From Protonemura montana (lineage: Eukaryota > Arthropoda > Insecta > Plecoptera > Nemouridae), in NCBI GenBank assembly GCA_947568835.1, contig OX387605.1, positions 1,364,001 to 1,428,000 of the forward strand: 64,000 bases of DNA, written 5' to 3'. The position numbers and the translations under genes are program-made. Numbering within the stretch: position 1 is the first letter of the stretch; every line of letters starts with the position of its first letter. This document shows, piece after piece, positions 1 through 11,989 of this stretch. The notes beneath the pieces were generated by a model. The model saw only the letters and a program-made list of their open reading frames with translations. It ran no database searches and was not told the origin of the DNA.

Positions 1-30
1 AGTGACGGGCACTTGATATGGAATGACCCA
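1..30 (+). repeat. Fragment of the 45-bp minisatellite unit
   Basis: The first 30 bases match the last unit of the 45-bp array at 33690-34232, including the terminal GACCCA that replaces GACCTGATA. The window therefore opens at the right edge of a second array of the same family. Confidence 0.75.
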
Positions 31-1722
31 TCTACATTTCTTACCTAGAGGCATTCTCTCCCAAGTTTATGCTAGTATACATTTCTGATACATTCTGCAA
101 CATTGTTCAACATCTGGCCGACCGCATGCCAATGATGTGACGTAGACTTCTTAATGAACGAGTCTCAAACGAGAAGCATCTGATCGAGCCAAGGTTGAGC
201 TGCTCATCGAGATCCATTTCTCACAGAATCTGAAATATGCGTGCAAGAAAAACTTTTTATACAGGAAAGTGGGAACTGATTTAAAATGTTAAGAAGTTTT
301 ATCCCGACTGCATATGAAAGTGAGGAAGATGAGAAAAACGTTATTTGCCATGTGCTTGGCTAAGAATATCTTGTAACAGTTAAAAGAGATATGTTAATTT
401 ACCAAAACTTACAGAGATTTTGTTTTCTGTAGTACGAGTAGATGTTGAATGGTTAAGCAGTCGATATTCCATCCAGGGAAATCAACGGCAAGCAGCATGC
501 AGTGAATCTACGCACCAAAGGAAAATTTTCCCCGATTGTAACCTATGAAAACAAACAACTGTCAAAAACTGTTTGCATGTTTTAGCCTATAACAACTGAG
601 TCTCGATGGAATATGTCATTTAGATGTGTACGCAGATAACAAAATTGGCTATCACACCCTTACACCTTTTCCAAACACACCCGAAGAAGGCAATCCACAA
701 GAAATGTAAAATAGTGAATGACCCTTCCTATACAAACCAATGATGGTGTAAAAGCTATGCCTACCTGCGAGAATACTAGGGACCCATGAGAATGGCATGG
801 ACCTAGCAGCAATATGACAACTTTCAACAAATTTACAACAGTCTTCAATTATTTCTAGTGCATAAATTTGAAAGAAATTTCCGAATCCTTTTTCTCGTAG
901 AACCGATTGAAATTCAAGAATAATACAGCAAATGGCTGCCGCGCATTAATACACATCGCCCCATTTGAAAACACAGATTACCGCTTGTTACAGCGCAATC
1001 AGCCTAATATTTGACTATTTTTTGGCTATTTCACCTTCTAAACTGCCTCCGAAATAGTTTCCTGATCCAAATATCTTCCTATAAATGCCCTATTTACGAG
1101 GAACTAATAAAATTACTCCGAAATTATAACATTGTGAACTCGGTAAAAACGGCAGTGCAGGAACTTGGACAGTGAAAACCAAACACCAACGTTCTCCATT
1201 AATTTTCTTAATGTATTTCCTTATTGATTTGGAAAAAAAAGGGTGTTTAACTAATTGGAGAGTTATCTGGACTTGCATTTTTTTATAACAACAAGTTTTC
1301 TCTAAAAATGAAGATCTATTTTTCAACTCGCATTCAGAAAGAGGATATAGTATCAACCATCAAAAGTACAGTTCGTTTCAGAAGTTTTGCACTCATCGGG
1401 CCGCTTATTTTTGACATATGTCAAGGTCGTGTCGACAGAACCAGAACATTACGTCAAAAGAGTCAAATTTTCCGTATCGGTTTCCGAATACTCTTCTATA
1501 AGATTTCATTATTATGTGCTGAATATATCCAATCAAGAAGTTTGCGGCTCACACAAGGCTAGTAAAAATATATATTGCACTGCTGAAATCTAAACTTTCT
1601 CAATAATGGAACCAGGGGATAACCCTTTCTAACGAGTCCCATGTTGGTCCCATGCTAAAATCAATTTGTTCCTAAGCTTGCAACTGACAGTCCGTTCTCT
1701 TGCACATCTCCCGCTTTTCCAG
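31..1722. other. AT-rich upstream region of WDR37, no gene seen
   Basis: No convincing exon is visible. Short open frames at 1308-1593 have neither coding-like composition nor recognisable protein similarity. The stretch must contain the WDR37 promoter and at least one 5' untranslated exon, because a polypyrimidine tract and AG at 1721-1722 precede the first coding exon by only nine bases. Confidence 0.5.
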
Positions 1723-1731
1723 GCTTTGAAA

Positions 1732-4700
1732 ATGCCTCTAGATGTGCTGCAAAACCATGCTGCGAAGAGCAAACGCATTAATATTCCACGAGTGTCAAGT
1801 AGCATTGACAATGACATACATGCTTATCATTGCCCAAGCTTCCTGGAAATGGAAGGTGACAGCTCGATTCCTCCGGCATTTCGCACCCGGCTTCACAATC
1901 TATTCGTGCAAATTGAGAGAGAGTTCGAAACGCTGTACACCGAAAACACCAACTGTAAGTACTCCGACTTTGAACGTAATTGAAATCATTTTGCACACGT
2001 TTGACTTGACAAGTAACCTTCTGCAGTGCAAGAGAAGGTGGATGCCCTGAGTGAACGTCTGGAGAGAGAATCTATCGCGGGAGACAAGCAGGCGTTCGAT
2101 CTCACAGACTTTGAGAATTCCTCGTCCAAAAGCTTTTCCAAACAGAAATGCAAGTATATTCTATTTGTCTTAGACTCTTGTCTGCTTTGTCTAACATTAG
2201 TACAAGCATGCAGGTACAAGTTTAAAAAAAAAAATATATATATAACTAGGTTTTGAATGCTAAGTAAAGAACCATTTCAAATAGTTTTTCTTAAAACTAG
2301 TGCTAAGGATAAATCAAGTAGACATGAGTCTAAAAACCATCATAAAGAACAACTTCTTATGTGAAATCAGATTGAAATTGCAAACGCTTGCTATGTGTGG
2401 AGTATTTTATTATTACCTCTCAAAAATTGATGTCAAATTAATTCCTCGTTAAGGCATCACATTTTTTGTCAGGAGTAGTGTTTCGTATAGTAAAGAACAA
2501 CTGATTTTTTCAAATATTTCCCAAGATGGGTATTAGGAAAAACTAAGTTGTCATTTAGCATACAAAACCAAGTTTTAAAGATTAGAGTATGAACTAAGCT
2601 CTGTTTTGTGTTCAGCCGTGACAGGTTCCCAGAAGATCAAGGCAGCTCACAAGCTGAAGGCGCAGACGAGCAAGATTGTGTCCAGCTTTAAGGGGCCTAG
2701 CGTTACTTGTACGCTCGTAAGGGAGTTTGCCGGGCACACGGACGGAGTCTGGGAGGTGGCCGTTGCTCGCGCCGGCCAGCCACTCATTGGTTAGTCTATC
2801 AGGGTGCCTGCCAATCAAATGCTGTGCACGGAAATATCGAATCACAAGCTAGACAGTCTTATTGTTGAAATATATCGCAACATTCTCTCAATGTGTAGCC
2901 CATTTTGTAGTTGGATCTGGGCATTGCAACATTTTTACAACATTTTTACAACAATATGTTTGTAATATTTGATTTGATTTGATATTTGCTAATTGATTGA
3001 GTAATAATTTGACTAAAAAACTCTATCAAACATGCCCTTCATTCTATTACTGGCCACTTTCTGGCATTTTCCAACAGCTTTTGCAACGTAAACTCTGATT
3101 TAATCACTGGTTTGTTTACAACAGCAAATGTCGAGACCACTTAATTGAAATCCAACGCAAATATGATTTATTCGAGTTTGACAGGTTGTGACGTGATATA
3201 GCGTCACTAGAATCAGAGTGACTGTGAGTATTCACAGCCTCTTGGTTCTACTCCTTGGAGATCTGTTATTCTCATCAAATACACTAAAATCGTCTCAAAA
3301 AGCCAGTGTCCAAGTAGCTCAATTGGTTAGAGCAACACCCGCGACAGGTGGAGATCGGGGTCCAAGTAGCTCAATTGGTTAGAGCAACACCTGCGACAGG
3401 TAGAGATCGGGGTTCGTGTCCCCGTTTAGGCATCAACTTTTAAGATGGTTATAGTGTTGATAATAATAAAAAAAGAGAGGCCACTTGTCTCAATATTGTC
3501 TCTGGTCACTTATATCACCCTACTTCGGTTGATTTTGTTTTTGTCCATTCACCCTGATTCCGAGCGCTCGGTGCTGACGTAGAGCTTGCGTTCGTAGGAA
3601 CCGCGTCGGTGGATCACACTGCTCGGGTGTGGAGCGTGGAAAGCGGCCGATGCTTGCTGCAGTACCAAGGTCACGCTGGCTCAGTCAACTCGATACGCTT
3701 CCATCCCAGCCGCGATCTCTTGCTCACGTCCAGCGGGGACCAGACGGCACACATCTGGCAGGTGGGGGTCTAGAGACATAACCTCACTCTGTGTCAGTGT
3801 TTTCATAACTGGGACCACCTGTGAGATGAACGGCAAATAAACGTCGTTTACAAGAGGTTTTATCCCCATGGTAAGATAAGAAAGCATGTCAGGTGATCTC
3901 AGCATCTCCATGGCTACTAAACGTTGAATCTACCATTGAACCTCCTATGCTAGGCCATGATATACCCGTGGTAACATAAGATAGCAGAATTGAGAAGCTC
4001 TGTCAGGTGATCTTAGCATCTCCATGGCTACCAAACGTTGAATCTACAATTGAACCTCCTATGCTAGGCCATGATATACCCGTGGTAACATAAGATAGCA
4101 GAATTGAGACGCTCTGTCAGGCGATCTCTGCATCTCCATGGATACAAAACGTTCAATGTATCATTGAATCTAATTTTTTTCTTTTTCAAAATTTGGCTAA
4201 GAAAATTATTATTTTAGAACAATTTTAGCATAGGGAAAAATAGATTTTTGCCTTTTTTTCCAATTTCAAAAGAGTGTGGACAAAAAAGATGCCAATATAC
4301 TTTGATGATCTTTAAAAACAGCTTCAAATTGTAAGTTGTATGTGCCGCAAATTGTATTCCTTTTAACCATAAGAAACTTTTATTAGTTGTTTTGTCTCCC
4401 ATTCAAGAAATTATTTTCTGACAGTCATGTGAATGTTGCATTGTAGGCGGTGGTCAACTGGGAGGCGGTGCCACGTGGCGGAGTGGGCGGGGCTTCGGGG
4501 GCCGAGGGGGAGGAGCCCGGGCTGGCGGAGGTTGACCCGGACGAGTTGGAGGTTGATGACGGTGGCTCGGCACTGCGGACCCCGGTCTGCGTTCTGTCCG
4601 GCCATACAGGCGTTGTCATGGCAGCAGACTGGCTGCCCGGCGGCGAGCAGGTAACAAAAAAAAAAAAAAAAAAAAAAATGACGTTTTATTATGAAGAACA

Positions 4701-7700
4701 CTATAACCGTTTCAAAAATTGATGCCCAAACGGGGACTCGAACCCCGATCTTATTGTTAGTTGTTGACGTATTATTACAATATTAGTATCATAGTTTGTA
4801 GGTATGTTCCTACCACACTAGTATTACCACTATATCATCAGAATTATTATTATCATTATTACTATATTAGTATCATAGTTTGTAGGTATGTTCCTACCAC
4901 ACTAGTATTACCACTATACCATCAGAATTATTATTATCATTATTACTATATTAGTATCATAGTTTGTAGGTATGTTCCTACCACACTAGTATTACCACTA
5001 TACCATCAGAATTATTATTATCATTATTACTATATTAGTATCATAGTTTGTAGGTATGTTCCTACCACAATAGTATTACCACTATACCATCAGAATTATT
5101 ATTATCATTATTACTATATTATTATCATAGTTTGTAGGTATGTTCCTACCACACTAGTATTACCACTATATCATCAGAATTATTATTATCATTATTACTA
5201 TATTAGTATCATAGTTTGTAGGTATGTCCCTATCACACTAGTATTACCACTATACCATCACAATTATTATTATCATTATTACTATATTAGTATCATAGTT
5301 TGTAGGTATGTTCCTACCACACTAGTATTACCACTATATCATCAGAATTATTATTATCATTATTACTATATTAGTATCATAGTTTGTAGGTATGTTCCTA
5401 CCACACTAGTATTACCACTATACCATCAGAATTATTATTATTATTACTTATTTTAATAATATTACTTTTACGTACTATCCTGATGATCCCTAACCGGATT
5501 CATGGCTTGTTATTGGTTTTTTTTATTCAAGCCAATACAGAAAATCAATCGATCAATCAATCGATCAATCAATCGATCAATCAATCGATTCTGTCGCAGG
5601 TGATCACAGCCTCATGGGACCGCACGGCGAACCTTTACTCGGCTGAGACCGGGGAGCTGGTCCACTCGTTGACCGGGCACGACCGGGAGCTGACTCACGT
5701 CTCGGCACACCACTCCCAGCGACTGGTGGTCACCGCAAGCAAGGACACCACGTTCCGGCTGTGGGACTTCCGTGAACCAATACACTCCGTCTCCGTCTTC
5801 CAAGGTCATACTGAGTGAGTGGCCATCCGTAAAAGTAGATTTAATTTCTTTGAGGTTTTAAAAGCCGTTGGTATATGTATCTTCTGCCTTTTTGGTTAAT
5901 CCTCTTGTGTGAAGGGTATTAGTCCTGAAAAGGATTTGTACCGACTTTTCTATAGAGATAGCTCTGCCATCTTCAGGGTTAGACCGTTGAGTGTGCAGGT
6001 TCTAGGTAGAGACAGAACGTTAATGTTAAACCGTTGAGTGTGCAGGTTCTAGGTAGAGACAGAACGTTAATGTTAAACCGTTGAGTGTGCAGGTTCTAGG
6101 TAGAGACAGAACGTTGATGTTAAACCGTTGAGTGTGCAGGTTCTAGGTAGAGACAGAACGTTAATGTTAAACAGTTGAGTGTGCAGGTTCTAGGTAGAGA
6201 CAGAACGTTAATGTAAAACCGTTGAGTGTGCAGGTTCTAGGTAGAGACAGAACGTTAATGTAAAACCGTTGAGTGTGCAGGTTCTAGGTAGAGACAGAAC
6301 GTTAATGTTAAACCGTTGAGTGTGCAGGTTCTAGGTAGAGACAGAACGTTAATGTTAAACCGTTGAGTGTGCAGGTTCTAGGTAGAGACAGAACGTTAAT
6401 GTTAAACCGTTGAGTGTGCAGGTTCTAGGTAGAGACAGAACATTAATGTTATACCGTTGACTGAAAGATGGTCGCATGAGGGATAAACATTCGATATTTC
6501 TGTGTTAACAGGGCGGTGTCTTGTGCTGTTTTCACACGTGAGGATAAAGTGGTCTCGGGCTCGGACGACCGCAGCGTCAAAGTGTGGGATCTACGCAACA
6601 TGAGAGCTCCGTTGGCAACGATCCGGGCCGACTCGGCAGCCAATCGTCTCGCAGTGTCTGCCGCAGGCGTAGTCGCTATACCCTACGATAATAGACAGGT
6701 GAGGAACATCATTACAGAGTCTTATAGTTCTGGTAGGATAAGAAGATACATTACAGAAGCTCTGTCAGGTGATCTCAGCATCTCCATGGCTACCAAACGT
6801 TGAATCTACCATTGAACCTCCTATGCTGGGCCATGATATACCCGTGGTAACATAAGATAGCAGAATTGAGAATCTCTGTCAGGCGATCTCAGCATCTCCA
6901 TGGCTACCAAACGTTGAATCTACCATTGAACCTCCTATGCTGGGCCATGATATACCCGTGGTAACATAAGATAGCAGAATTGAGAGGCTCTGTCAGGTGA
7001 TCTCAGCATCTTCATGGCTACCAAACGTTGAATCTACCATTGAACCTCCTATGCTGGGCCATGATATACCCGTGGTAACATAAAATAGCAGAATTGAGAA
7101 GCTCTGTCAGGCGATCTCAGCATCTCCATGGCTACCAAACGTTGAATTTACCATTGAACCTCCAATCATCTCTCCTACCTCTCTTCCGCAGTGTTAAGCA
7201 ACACTGCGCTGAGTCAGGTTTTGCATGGGTGACCATCATATACCTGACCAGTTATGTTCGGGTGAGAGGTTGGAGGTATGAAAGTTAGTACAGCAACTTC
7301 ACTCGCCTTGCTTATCAACCTCACGACAGCATGGATTTGTGGAGGAATCCTGTTGTTCGCGTTTTACCGTCCTTTGGAAGGGACGTTAAGCCGGTAGTCC
7401 CCTTTGTCTTCGACAGGAGTAGGCTACGCGCCAGCACCGTGTTTCCCCTCCTCCCTTCTAGGCTAGGCTAGGTTCATCATCATCCACTCATTCACCGACG
7501 CCATTAGACCAGTGCCGCATGGCCCGTTGTCAAAACAGTGCGTCGTTAAACACCACAAATAATCAAACAACTTAATGCTTACAAGATAAAACTGGTCTCT
7601 ATATATCATCATATGGGCAGGTAGTTCGATAGCAATGTCAGAAAGCATCACATGATGGATCGTTGTTGGCTCGCAGGTGCGCTTGTTTGACTTGGCGGGG

Positions 7701-7862
7701 AACCGCGTGGCACGGTTGCCGCGCACGAGTCGTCAAGGTCACCGCCGCATGGTCTGCTCCGCGGCGTGGGCCGACGACTCAGCAGCGTCGTGCAACTTCT
7801 TCTCGTGCGGCTTCGACCGTCTCATACTCGGCTGGAACGTCGCCTCGACGAAAGACTCGTAA
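1732..7862 (+). CDS. WDR37: WD repeat-containing protein 37 (WDR37), 8 coding exons
   Basis: Exons: 1732-1954, 2027-2149, 2616-2789, 3598-3761, 4447-4650, 5600-5814, 6512-6698, 7677-7862. Joined phases give 491 codons plus stop; human WDR37 is 494. Exons 1-3 carry the N-terminal helix ([15 protein letters not shown]) and [10 protein letters not shown]; the remaining exons form the WD40 propeller, with [43 protein letters not shown] and [13 protein letters not shown] in order. In the family WDR37 is a scaffold that binds PACS1/PACS2 in the nucleus and ER calcium pathways. Intron 2 must use a GC donor at 2150-2151 (AAAT|GCAAGT) to keep frame; the GT four bases on is out of phase. An acceptor at 2624 instead of 2615 would also be in phase. 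The ATG lies nine bases after an acceptor, implying an upstream untranslated exon. Introns hold the 113-bp, 78-bp and 47-bp arrays and SINEs. Confidence 0.96.
2250..2430. repeat. Fragments of foldback family 2 and of the tRNA-SINE tail
   Basis: Bases 2250-2345 match one arm of the palindromic elements at 13507 and 31402 (AACTAGTGCTAAG, AGACATGAGTCTAAAAACCATC). Bases 2370-2430 match the SINE tail (ATTGCAAACGCTTGC, TATTTTATTATTA). Both lie in WDR37 intron 2. Confidence 0.7.
3140..3480 (+). mobile_element. tRNA-derived SINE with two tandem tRNA heads
   Basis: A leader (ACGTGATATAGCGTCAC, CACAGCCTCTTGG) is followed by two 52-bp tRNA-like heads starting at 3308 and 3360. Each has an A-box-like GTAGCTCAATTGGTTAGAGC. 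Only the second continues into the T-arm (degenerate B box) and CCCCGTTTAGGCA, then the shared tail ATAGTGTTGATAATAATAA. The same leader recurs in reverse at 30345-30520. Confidence 0.85.
3862..4170 (+). repeat. 113-bp tandem repeat, copy set 1 (WDR37 intron 4)
   Basis: About three units, each containing AGCATCTCCATGGCTACC, AACGTTGAATCTACC and CCATGATATACCCGTGG. The same unit forms another array at 6745-7165 in intron 7 of the same gene. Confidence 0.85.
4676..4752 (-). mobile_element. tRNA-SINE 3' fragment next to an A-tract
   Basis: Reverse-oriented SINE tail (ATAACCGTTTCAAAAATTGATGCCC is its core, split here as ATAACCGTTTCAAAAATTGA) followed by GGGACTCGAACCCC, the reverse B box. It begins just after the exon 5 donor and a 23-nt A run. 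Confidence 0.75.
4781..5445 (+). repeat. 78-bp minisatellite (WDR37 intron 5)
   Basis: About 8.5 units beginning TATTAGTATCATAGTTTGTA and containing GGTATGTTCCTACCACAC. The period is a multiple of three, so an open frame spans the array; its sequence is simple repeat, not a protein. A short ATCGATCA microsatellite (5547-5590) then leads to the exon 6 acceptor at 5599. Confidence 0.95.
5984..6460 (+). repeat. 47-bp satellite, array 1 (WDR37 intron 6)
   Basis: Ten units of CCGTTGAGTGTGCAGGTTCT followed by AGGTAGAGACAGAACGTTAATGTTAAA in shorter stretches. The last unit passes into CTGAAAGATGGTCGCATG, resembling the interior of foldback family 1, and ends about 50 bp before the acceptor of exon 7. 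Confidence 0.97.
6745..7165 (+). repeat. 113-bp tandem repeat, copy set 2 (WDR37 intron 7)
   Basis: Nearly four units of the sequence seen at 3862-4170, again starting shortly after a donor site (6699). Units differ by a few substitutions. Confidence 0.9.
7190..7568 (+). mobile_element. 5S rRNA-derived SINE, 5'-truncated
   Basis: Begins within the 5S-like head (GTTAAGCAACACTGCGCTGA, then TGCATGGGTGACC, the C-box region), continues through the central domain (GGGACGTTAAGCCGG, GTAGGCTACGCGCCAGCACC) and ends in the tail TGCGTCGTTAAACACCACAA. Located in WDR37 intron 7. Confidence 0.9.
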
Positions 7863-8040
7863 CTCAAAGCCATCTCTCACCGGAATGCAGTATTTTTAAG
7901 GTTATGATCCTGTTATTTCAGCCATTTCGACCGGGTGAACGGTGAAAAAATGAAAATACTGTACTTTATTGGCGTCCATTTCCAGTCGCTTAAATTCGCT
8001 CGATTGAAGTACGGGTTACGTTCAGTCTCAAGGTGCGTTA

Positions 8041-8465
8041 TCGTTGTGTGCGGGTTATTGGTAGAGTTTCAATGTCAATGTTACTGTCTCTGCGTGAAAG
8101 ATGGCCGCCAAATGACTACCTTACCGACAAAAATGCAGAGTACTGGAACATCACGTTAAGTGGAGCCACTGTTGTATGAATTTTAATTTCGATATTTTTC
8201 GTAGGTTACTCGCCTTTTAATATCGTTACGTGTTTATCAATCGTTGAGGTAAACATCGATGGAGATTTTTTGACCATGAAAAGTCTCAAAAGCGAGTTAA
8301 CCTACGAGAAACATCGAAATCAAAATTCATACGACAGTGGCTCCACTTAACGTGATGTTCCGGTACTCTGCATTTTTGTCGGTAAGGTAGTCATTTGGCG
8401 GCCATCTTTCGCGCAGAGACTGTAACATTGACGTTGAAACTCTACCTAGAACCTGCACTCAACGG
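8041..8465. mobile_element. Palindromic foldback element, family 1 (complete)
   Basis: A 425-bp element whose two halves are inverted copies: TCGTTGTGTGCGGGTTATTG at the left and CCTAGAACCTGCACTCAACGG at the right, with GAAAGATGGCCGCCAAATGA matched by TCATTTGGCGGCCATCTTTC. The flanks carry a 5-bp duplication, CGTTA, at 8036-8040 and 8466-8470. It has no coding capacity and sits in the probable 3' UTR of WDR37. Confidence 0.93.
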
Positions 8466-8957
8466 CGTTACGTATTATCTTTTAGAGTTTGTTGTGGTCC
8501 CATTAAACTGATGTTGGAGTGCTGATCTCAAGACGTTAGCTAAATGGCAAAGTTGTAAGATGCACTAGGAGCATATCACTTGCTACAGATGGCAAAGATG
8601 GCTTCTTATCTGAAGTGTTGACCATCTTCTAATGTGTCACCAGTCGCAACTATTTGGAAGCTGATGCCAGCTCAATTTCGGTATATTTTCAACGGAAGGT
8701 CAGCGGTGCAAGTCCCGTACCGTTGCATTTTATCGGTCTAATTGACATTCTCTGACAGTACTCAGCCATTTGGCTTCGATTACTACACTTGCTAATTACT
8801 ATTATCTTGTTCACTGTCATTTTAATTTACTACGATAAAGTTATTATTATATTACAGTCAATTGTTATCGATGTTATTATCCGACTAGTCTTAGAAGTTC
8901 GATTGTCATCTTGTTTTTAATTGTCTGTTGTTTGCTCGCTGTGATCAGCCTTCTGTA

Positions 8958-8963
8958 AATAAA
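8958..8963 (+). terminator. Candidate poly(A) signal for WDR37
   Basis: First AATAAA downstream of the stop codon, 1.1 kb away. If used, the foldback element at 8041-8465 is part of the 3' UTR and would form a long hairpin in the mRNA. Confidence 0.45.
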
Positions 8964-9053
8964 ACTCAACGTGCAAAACAACGTTCGACCGAGTGTTTTG
9001 TCTCCATTACCTGTTTTCCACTTAGATATAAATGTACCTGGAAAAAACCTTAA

Positions 9054-9699
9054 AGCGGCATTTACCCTTCAAAATTAATTTTTACCATAGATTTTTAACT
9101 GTAGAATGAATTGAAATTGACCTATTTAAAAGAATTTTCTGAAAAAATGGATTTGCAATTAATTATCTAAGATTTGTGGCTTTTCGTGCGGCGCGATCTG
9201 AGTACGATTCTCTTGTAGAGTACTGTCTTTCCCTGCGACCGCTTCGTTGGCCAAAGTCACCAAAAGTCTATCCCCTCCCTGCCCTATCCCCTCCCTGCCC
9301 ATCCCCACCCTGCCCTATCCCCTATCCGCTCAGAGCGGCACTGCACGGAAATATGTAACATGCTAATTACATACCTGCGGTAATTCACTTACCGTGGCTA
9401 AACGAATAATCTTATCATAAAGCCAAATTATTTCAACACAGAGGAAGAATGGAGGACTTTACTCAAATTATTTGAATTTTATCTGATGAGAGGTTTGTCC
9501 AGGTGCTAGGGGTTGAAAAAGCACTTCGATTTATTTCTTATGGGAGTTTGTTTTCTAAGCACCCAAGCAGAAAAACACGGACATTGGCAATTTCTGCACG
9601 AACAGCCGTGCACACAGGAGATTTTTTTTATAGTCCAAAAGCCATTATTAAATCTTCCAAATCGATGGTAAAAATTAATTTTGAAGTGTAAATGCCGCT
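9054..9699. mobile_element. TTAA-flanked MITE (646 bp)
   Basis: About 40-bp terminal inverted repeats starting AGCGGCATTTACCCTTCAAA on the left and ending TTTGAAGTGTAAATGCCGCT on the right. Both ends abut TTAA (9050-9053 and 9700-9703), the target preference of piggyBac-type transposases. No open frame encodes a transposase. A diverged copy is at 51922-52422. Confidence 0.85.
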
Positions 9700-9949
9700 T
9701 TAAGTTCATAGATAGCAGACAGCGGTAACTTTTTAACTCTGAAGTCGCTGTCCAGGATCTTCTACTCTCAAAGGTAACTATGAACATCTTCCAACTCAGG
9801 CATCAATCTACATTCTAGAACTGACAATATTTGTAAAATACAATCTCGAACTTTTCGCCAAGGAGACTTCACACACCAGCTTGACACAAGAGGGAAAGGT
9901 ATGTCAGCATCTGTCAATCATCGATCAGCACTTTTTGAAACGGGTCTCT

Positions 9950-10091
9950 TTTAAAAGGGAGCACAATTTTACAAACAACTGCCTACAAATCTTATTAATC
10001 TCGACAGTCTCAAAATATTTAAAAGAAATGTAAAATTGTTTCTCATAGAAAAAGAACTTTACCATTGGACTGACTATAACCAAAAATATTA
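9950..10091 (+). pseudogene. Non-LTR retrotransposon reverse-transcriptase C-terminus, relic
   Basis: Translation gives FYKQLPTNLINLDSLKIF followed by KRNVKLFLIEKELYHWTDY and a stop. This is the typical end of jockey/CR1-like reverse transcriptases (LWNSLP...FKK.LK..L....FY). Only the last ~45 residues survive. An ATT-rich 3' tail follows at about 10200. Confidence 0.6.
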
Positions 10092-11442
10092 GATTGGTAT
10101 CCTCATGTACATTATATTATTAGTTGTTCTTTTTATTTTATTTTAAAGTTGACGAAGCATAACATGTATACTGTATATGCATGTTGCAATGTATACGCGA
10201 ATAAAAATTATTATTATTATTGAGAAACACGTGTATGAAATGAAACGTTATATGAATTTCCGGAGCTTCATTGTTAGTGTGCTCAACATATTTTCTGAAG
10301 AGATTTCAGACAGAGCTGGGCACAGAACACGACCCCAAACTAACCTTGAATTCAGGGATATTTCCGAGCCTACGCTCGCAACTCTTCTTTTTCTTGTACA
10401 CCTATGGGTAGATATTGTTTCCTATTCTGCCTATCCAACAAGGGGATGTGTCAAATGAAAGATTTCAATCCAAGATTCTCATTTGAATTAATCAGCAACT
10501 CCAATCCAGATCCAGCCTCTTGGAATGCCAAAAACAGCTGTTTGTTGTTTGTCAGCTGTTTGAAACTGCTCAGCCTTCAAAGTTAAAGCTTAAATACAAC
10601 ATCAATTAAATAAAATTCATTATATAATATTTAGATCAATTCTTTGTATATATTATATATGTAGAATTAATTCAAAAGTAGAATATCAAAGTAGAACATC
10701 GCCTCCACGATAGAAAACAAGCAGGGATCGCATGCAAGGCTATCGTGCTAACACGTGCCAACATTCAAAACCCCAACGATGATGTTGCCAATATATATAA
10801 ATATATTTATCAACGATTATTGAAAATACAATGAAACAAAAATGATTGCATTTTTTAAAACTAATCATAAACAATTTTACACTAATTTATTAATTTGATA
10901 CAAAGGCCTTCTTACAAAGGTATACCAAGGGCGTCGTACAAAAGCTATGTCTCCCGGTTCCTTGCTGTCATGGTTACGCAATGGATCGACCCTCGACCGG
11001 CTTTACCGATCCTCTGCCGGTGCACGAAGCGCCGACCATTCCTTGTCAAGACCTTAATCGGCCGATCATTCCGGTCGTTAAGAGTGAAACCATCGAAAAC
11101 AACATTCGAGTGAATCGACAATAAATTCATAATCCGTGGCTAAAAACGACGGTATCAGGAGGATTATTGCTATGAACAAAGAAACAAGTTGGCTCATTTT
11201 TCCATCAAAAAATGTTTTTAAATGGCATCCGATTGCATGGATTCATAATCGACAGGGTAGGAGCTACGCACAGGCGGCCCATCCTTCCCAGCGGGTTCAA
11301 ACCAACTGAGCCGGCCATCCAGGTCGACCAACTTACAACAAGCCAACGCAAACTGACACCAACTTACAACAAGCCAACGCAAACTGACACCAACTTAACG
11401 AGGAACTTAGTGATTTGAGCTCGATGCTTTCAAACTGGAAAC

Positions 11443-11467
11443 GTGCCGGCGATTCAAGCGCCGGCAC
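11443..11467. repeat. Small GC-rich perfect hairpin
   Basis: GTGCCGGCG and its exact complement CGCCGGCAC are separated by seven bases. It sits in a locally GC-rich island with a reverse CCAAT box (ATTGG near 11508), between the converging genes. Confidence 0.6.
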
Positions 11468-11683
11468 CTGTAGGGGGGCGGCGCCGCCAACGCGTTGCTC
11501 TACTCTGATTGGCTGCTAAAAGAACGCTGGGTATTGTGACGTGCTTGCCGTGTATAGGACAACGAGCTTACATTTCAATCGTGGCTGTCAGAACTGCAGA
11601 TCTGAAAATTCCCCGTATGAGTTTTCCCATTTGCTTAATCTGTCCAAACAGCACTAACTAACTGTATTTCCTTTGACCATCCC

Positions 11684-11689
11684 TTTATT
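11684..11689 (-). terminator. Candidate poly(A) signal for the Rab8 gene
   Basis: TTTATT on the plus strand reads AATAAA on the minus strand, 300 bases past the Rab8 stop codon. Confidence 0.5.
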
Positions 11690-11989
11690 TGTGAAGGCTA
11701 CAACTTGAAAAGCTCTCCCAATAGGAGCAGACAATCTCTGAAACATCCTGGACGGTTTATCGCAGAGTTTGGCTTTAATTGACTGATTTGACAGTAGCAG
11801 GACTTTCAGAGCTAGCAGCGATCAGGGGCCACGGCAAGCAGCATCTGTAATCTCTACACCGCAAGCGATTCAGCGCGGCAAGGACAGCAACGGTTGGCGA
11901 CGGGGCATAATATCGAGCCAGGTTTCGCGGGCAAAGAATATCGGTGTACCGAGCGGAGGCTATCGCGAGGTGCCGGGTACGTGGTCCGG

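Larger units (their letters stand above)
9704..11683. other. Intergenic, no gene seen
   Basis: Between WDR37 and Rab8, which converge here. Apart from the reverse-transcriptase relic at 9950-10091 and the hairpin at 11443-11467 I see only AT-rich DNA and short chance frames. Confidence 0.5.

Noticed and set aside
1308..1593. Two overlapping plus-strand frames upstream of WDR37
   Set aside because: Atypical composition, mutually overlapping, no similarity and no splice link to the WDR37 coding exons.
4761..5456. 231-residue Tyr-rich frame
   Set aside because: Translation of the 78-bp minisatellite inside WDR37 intron 5.
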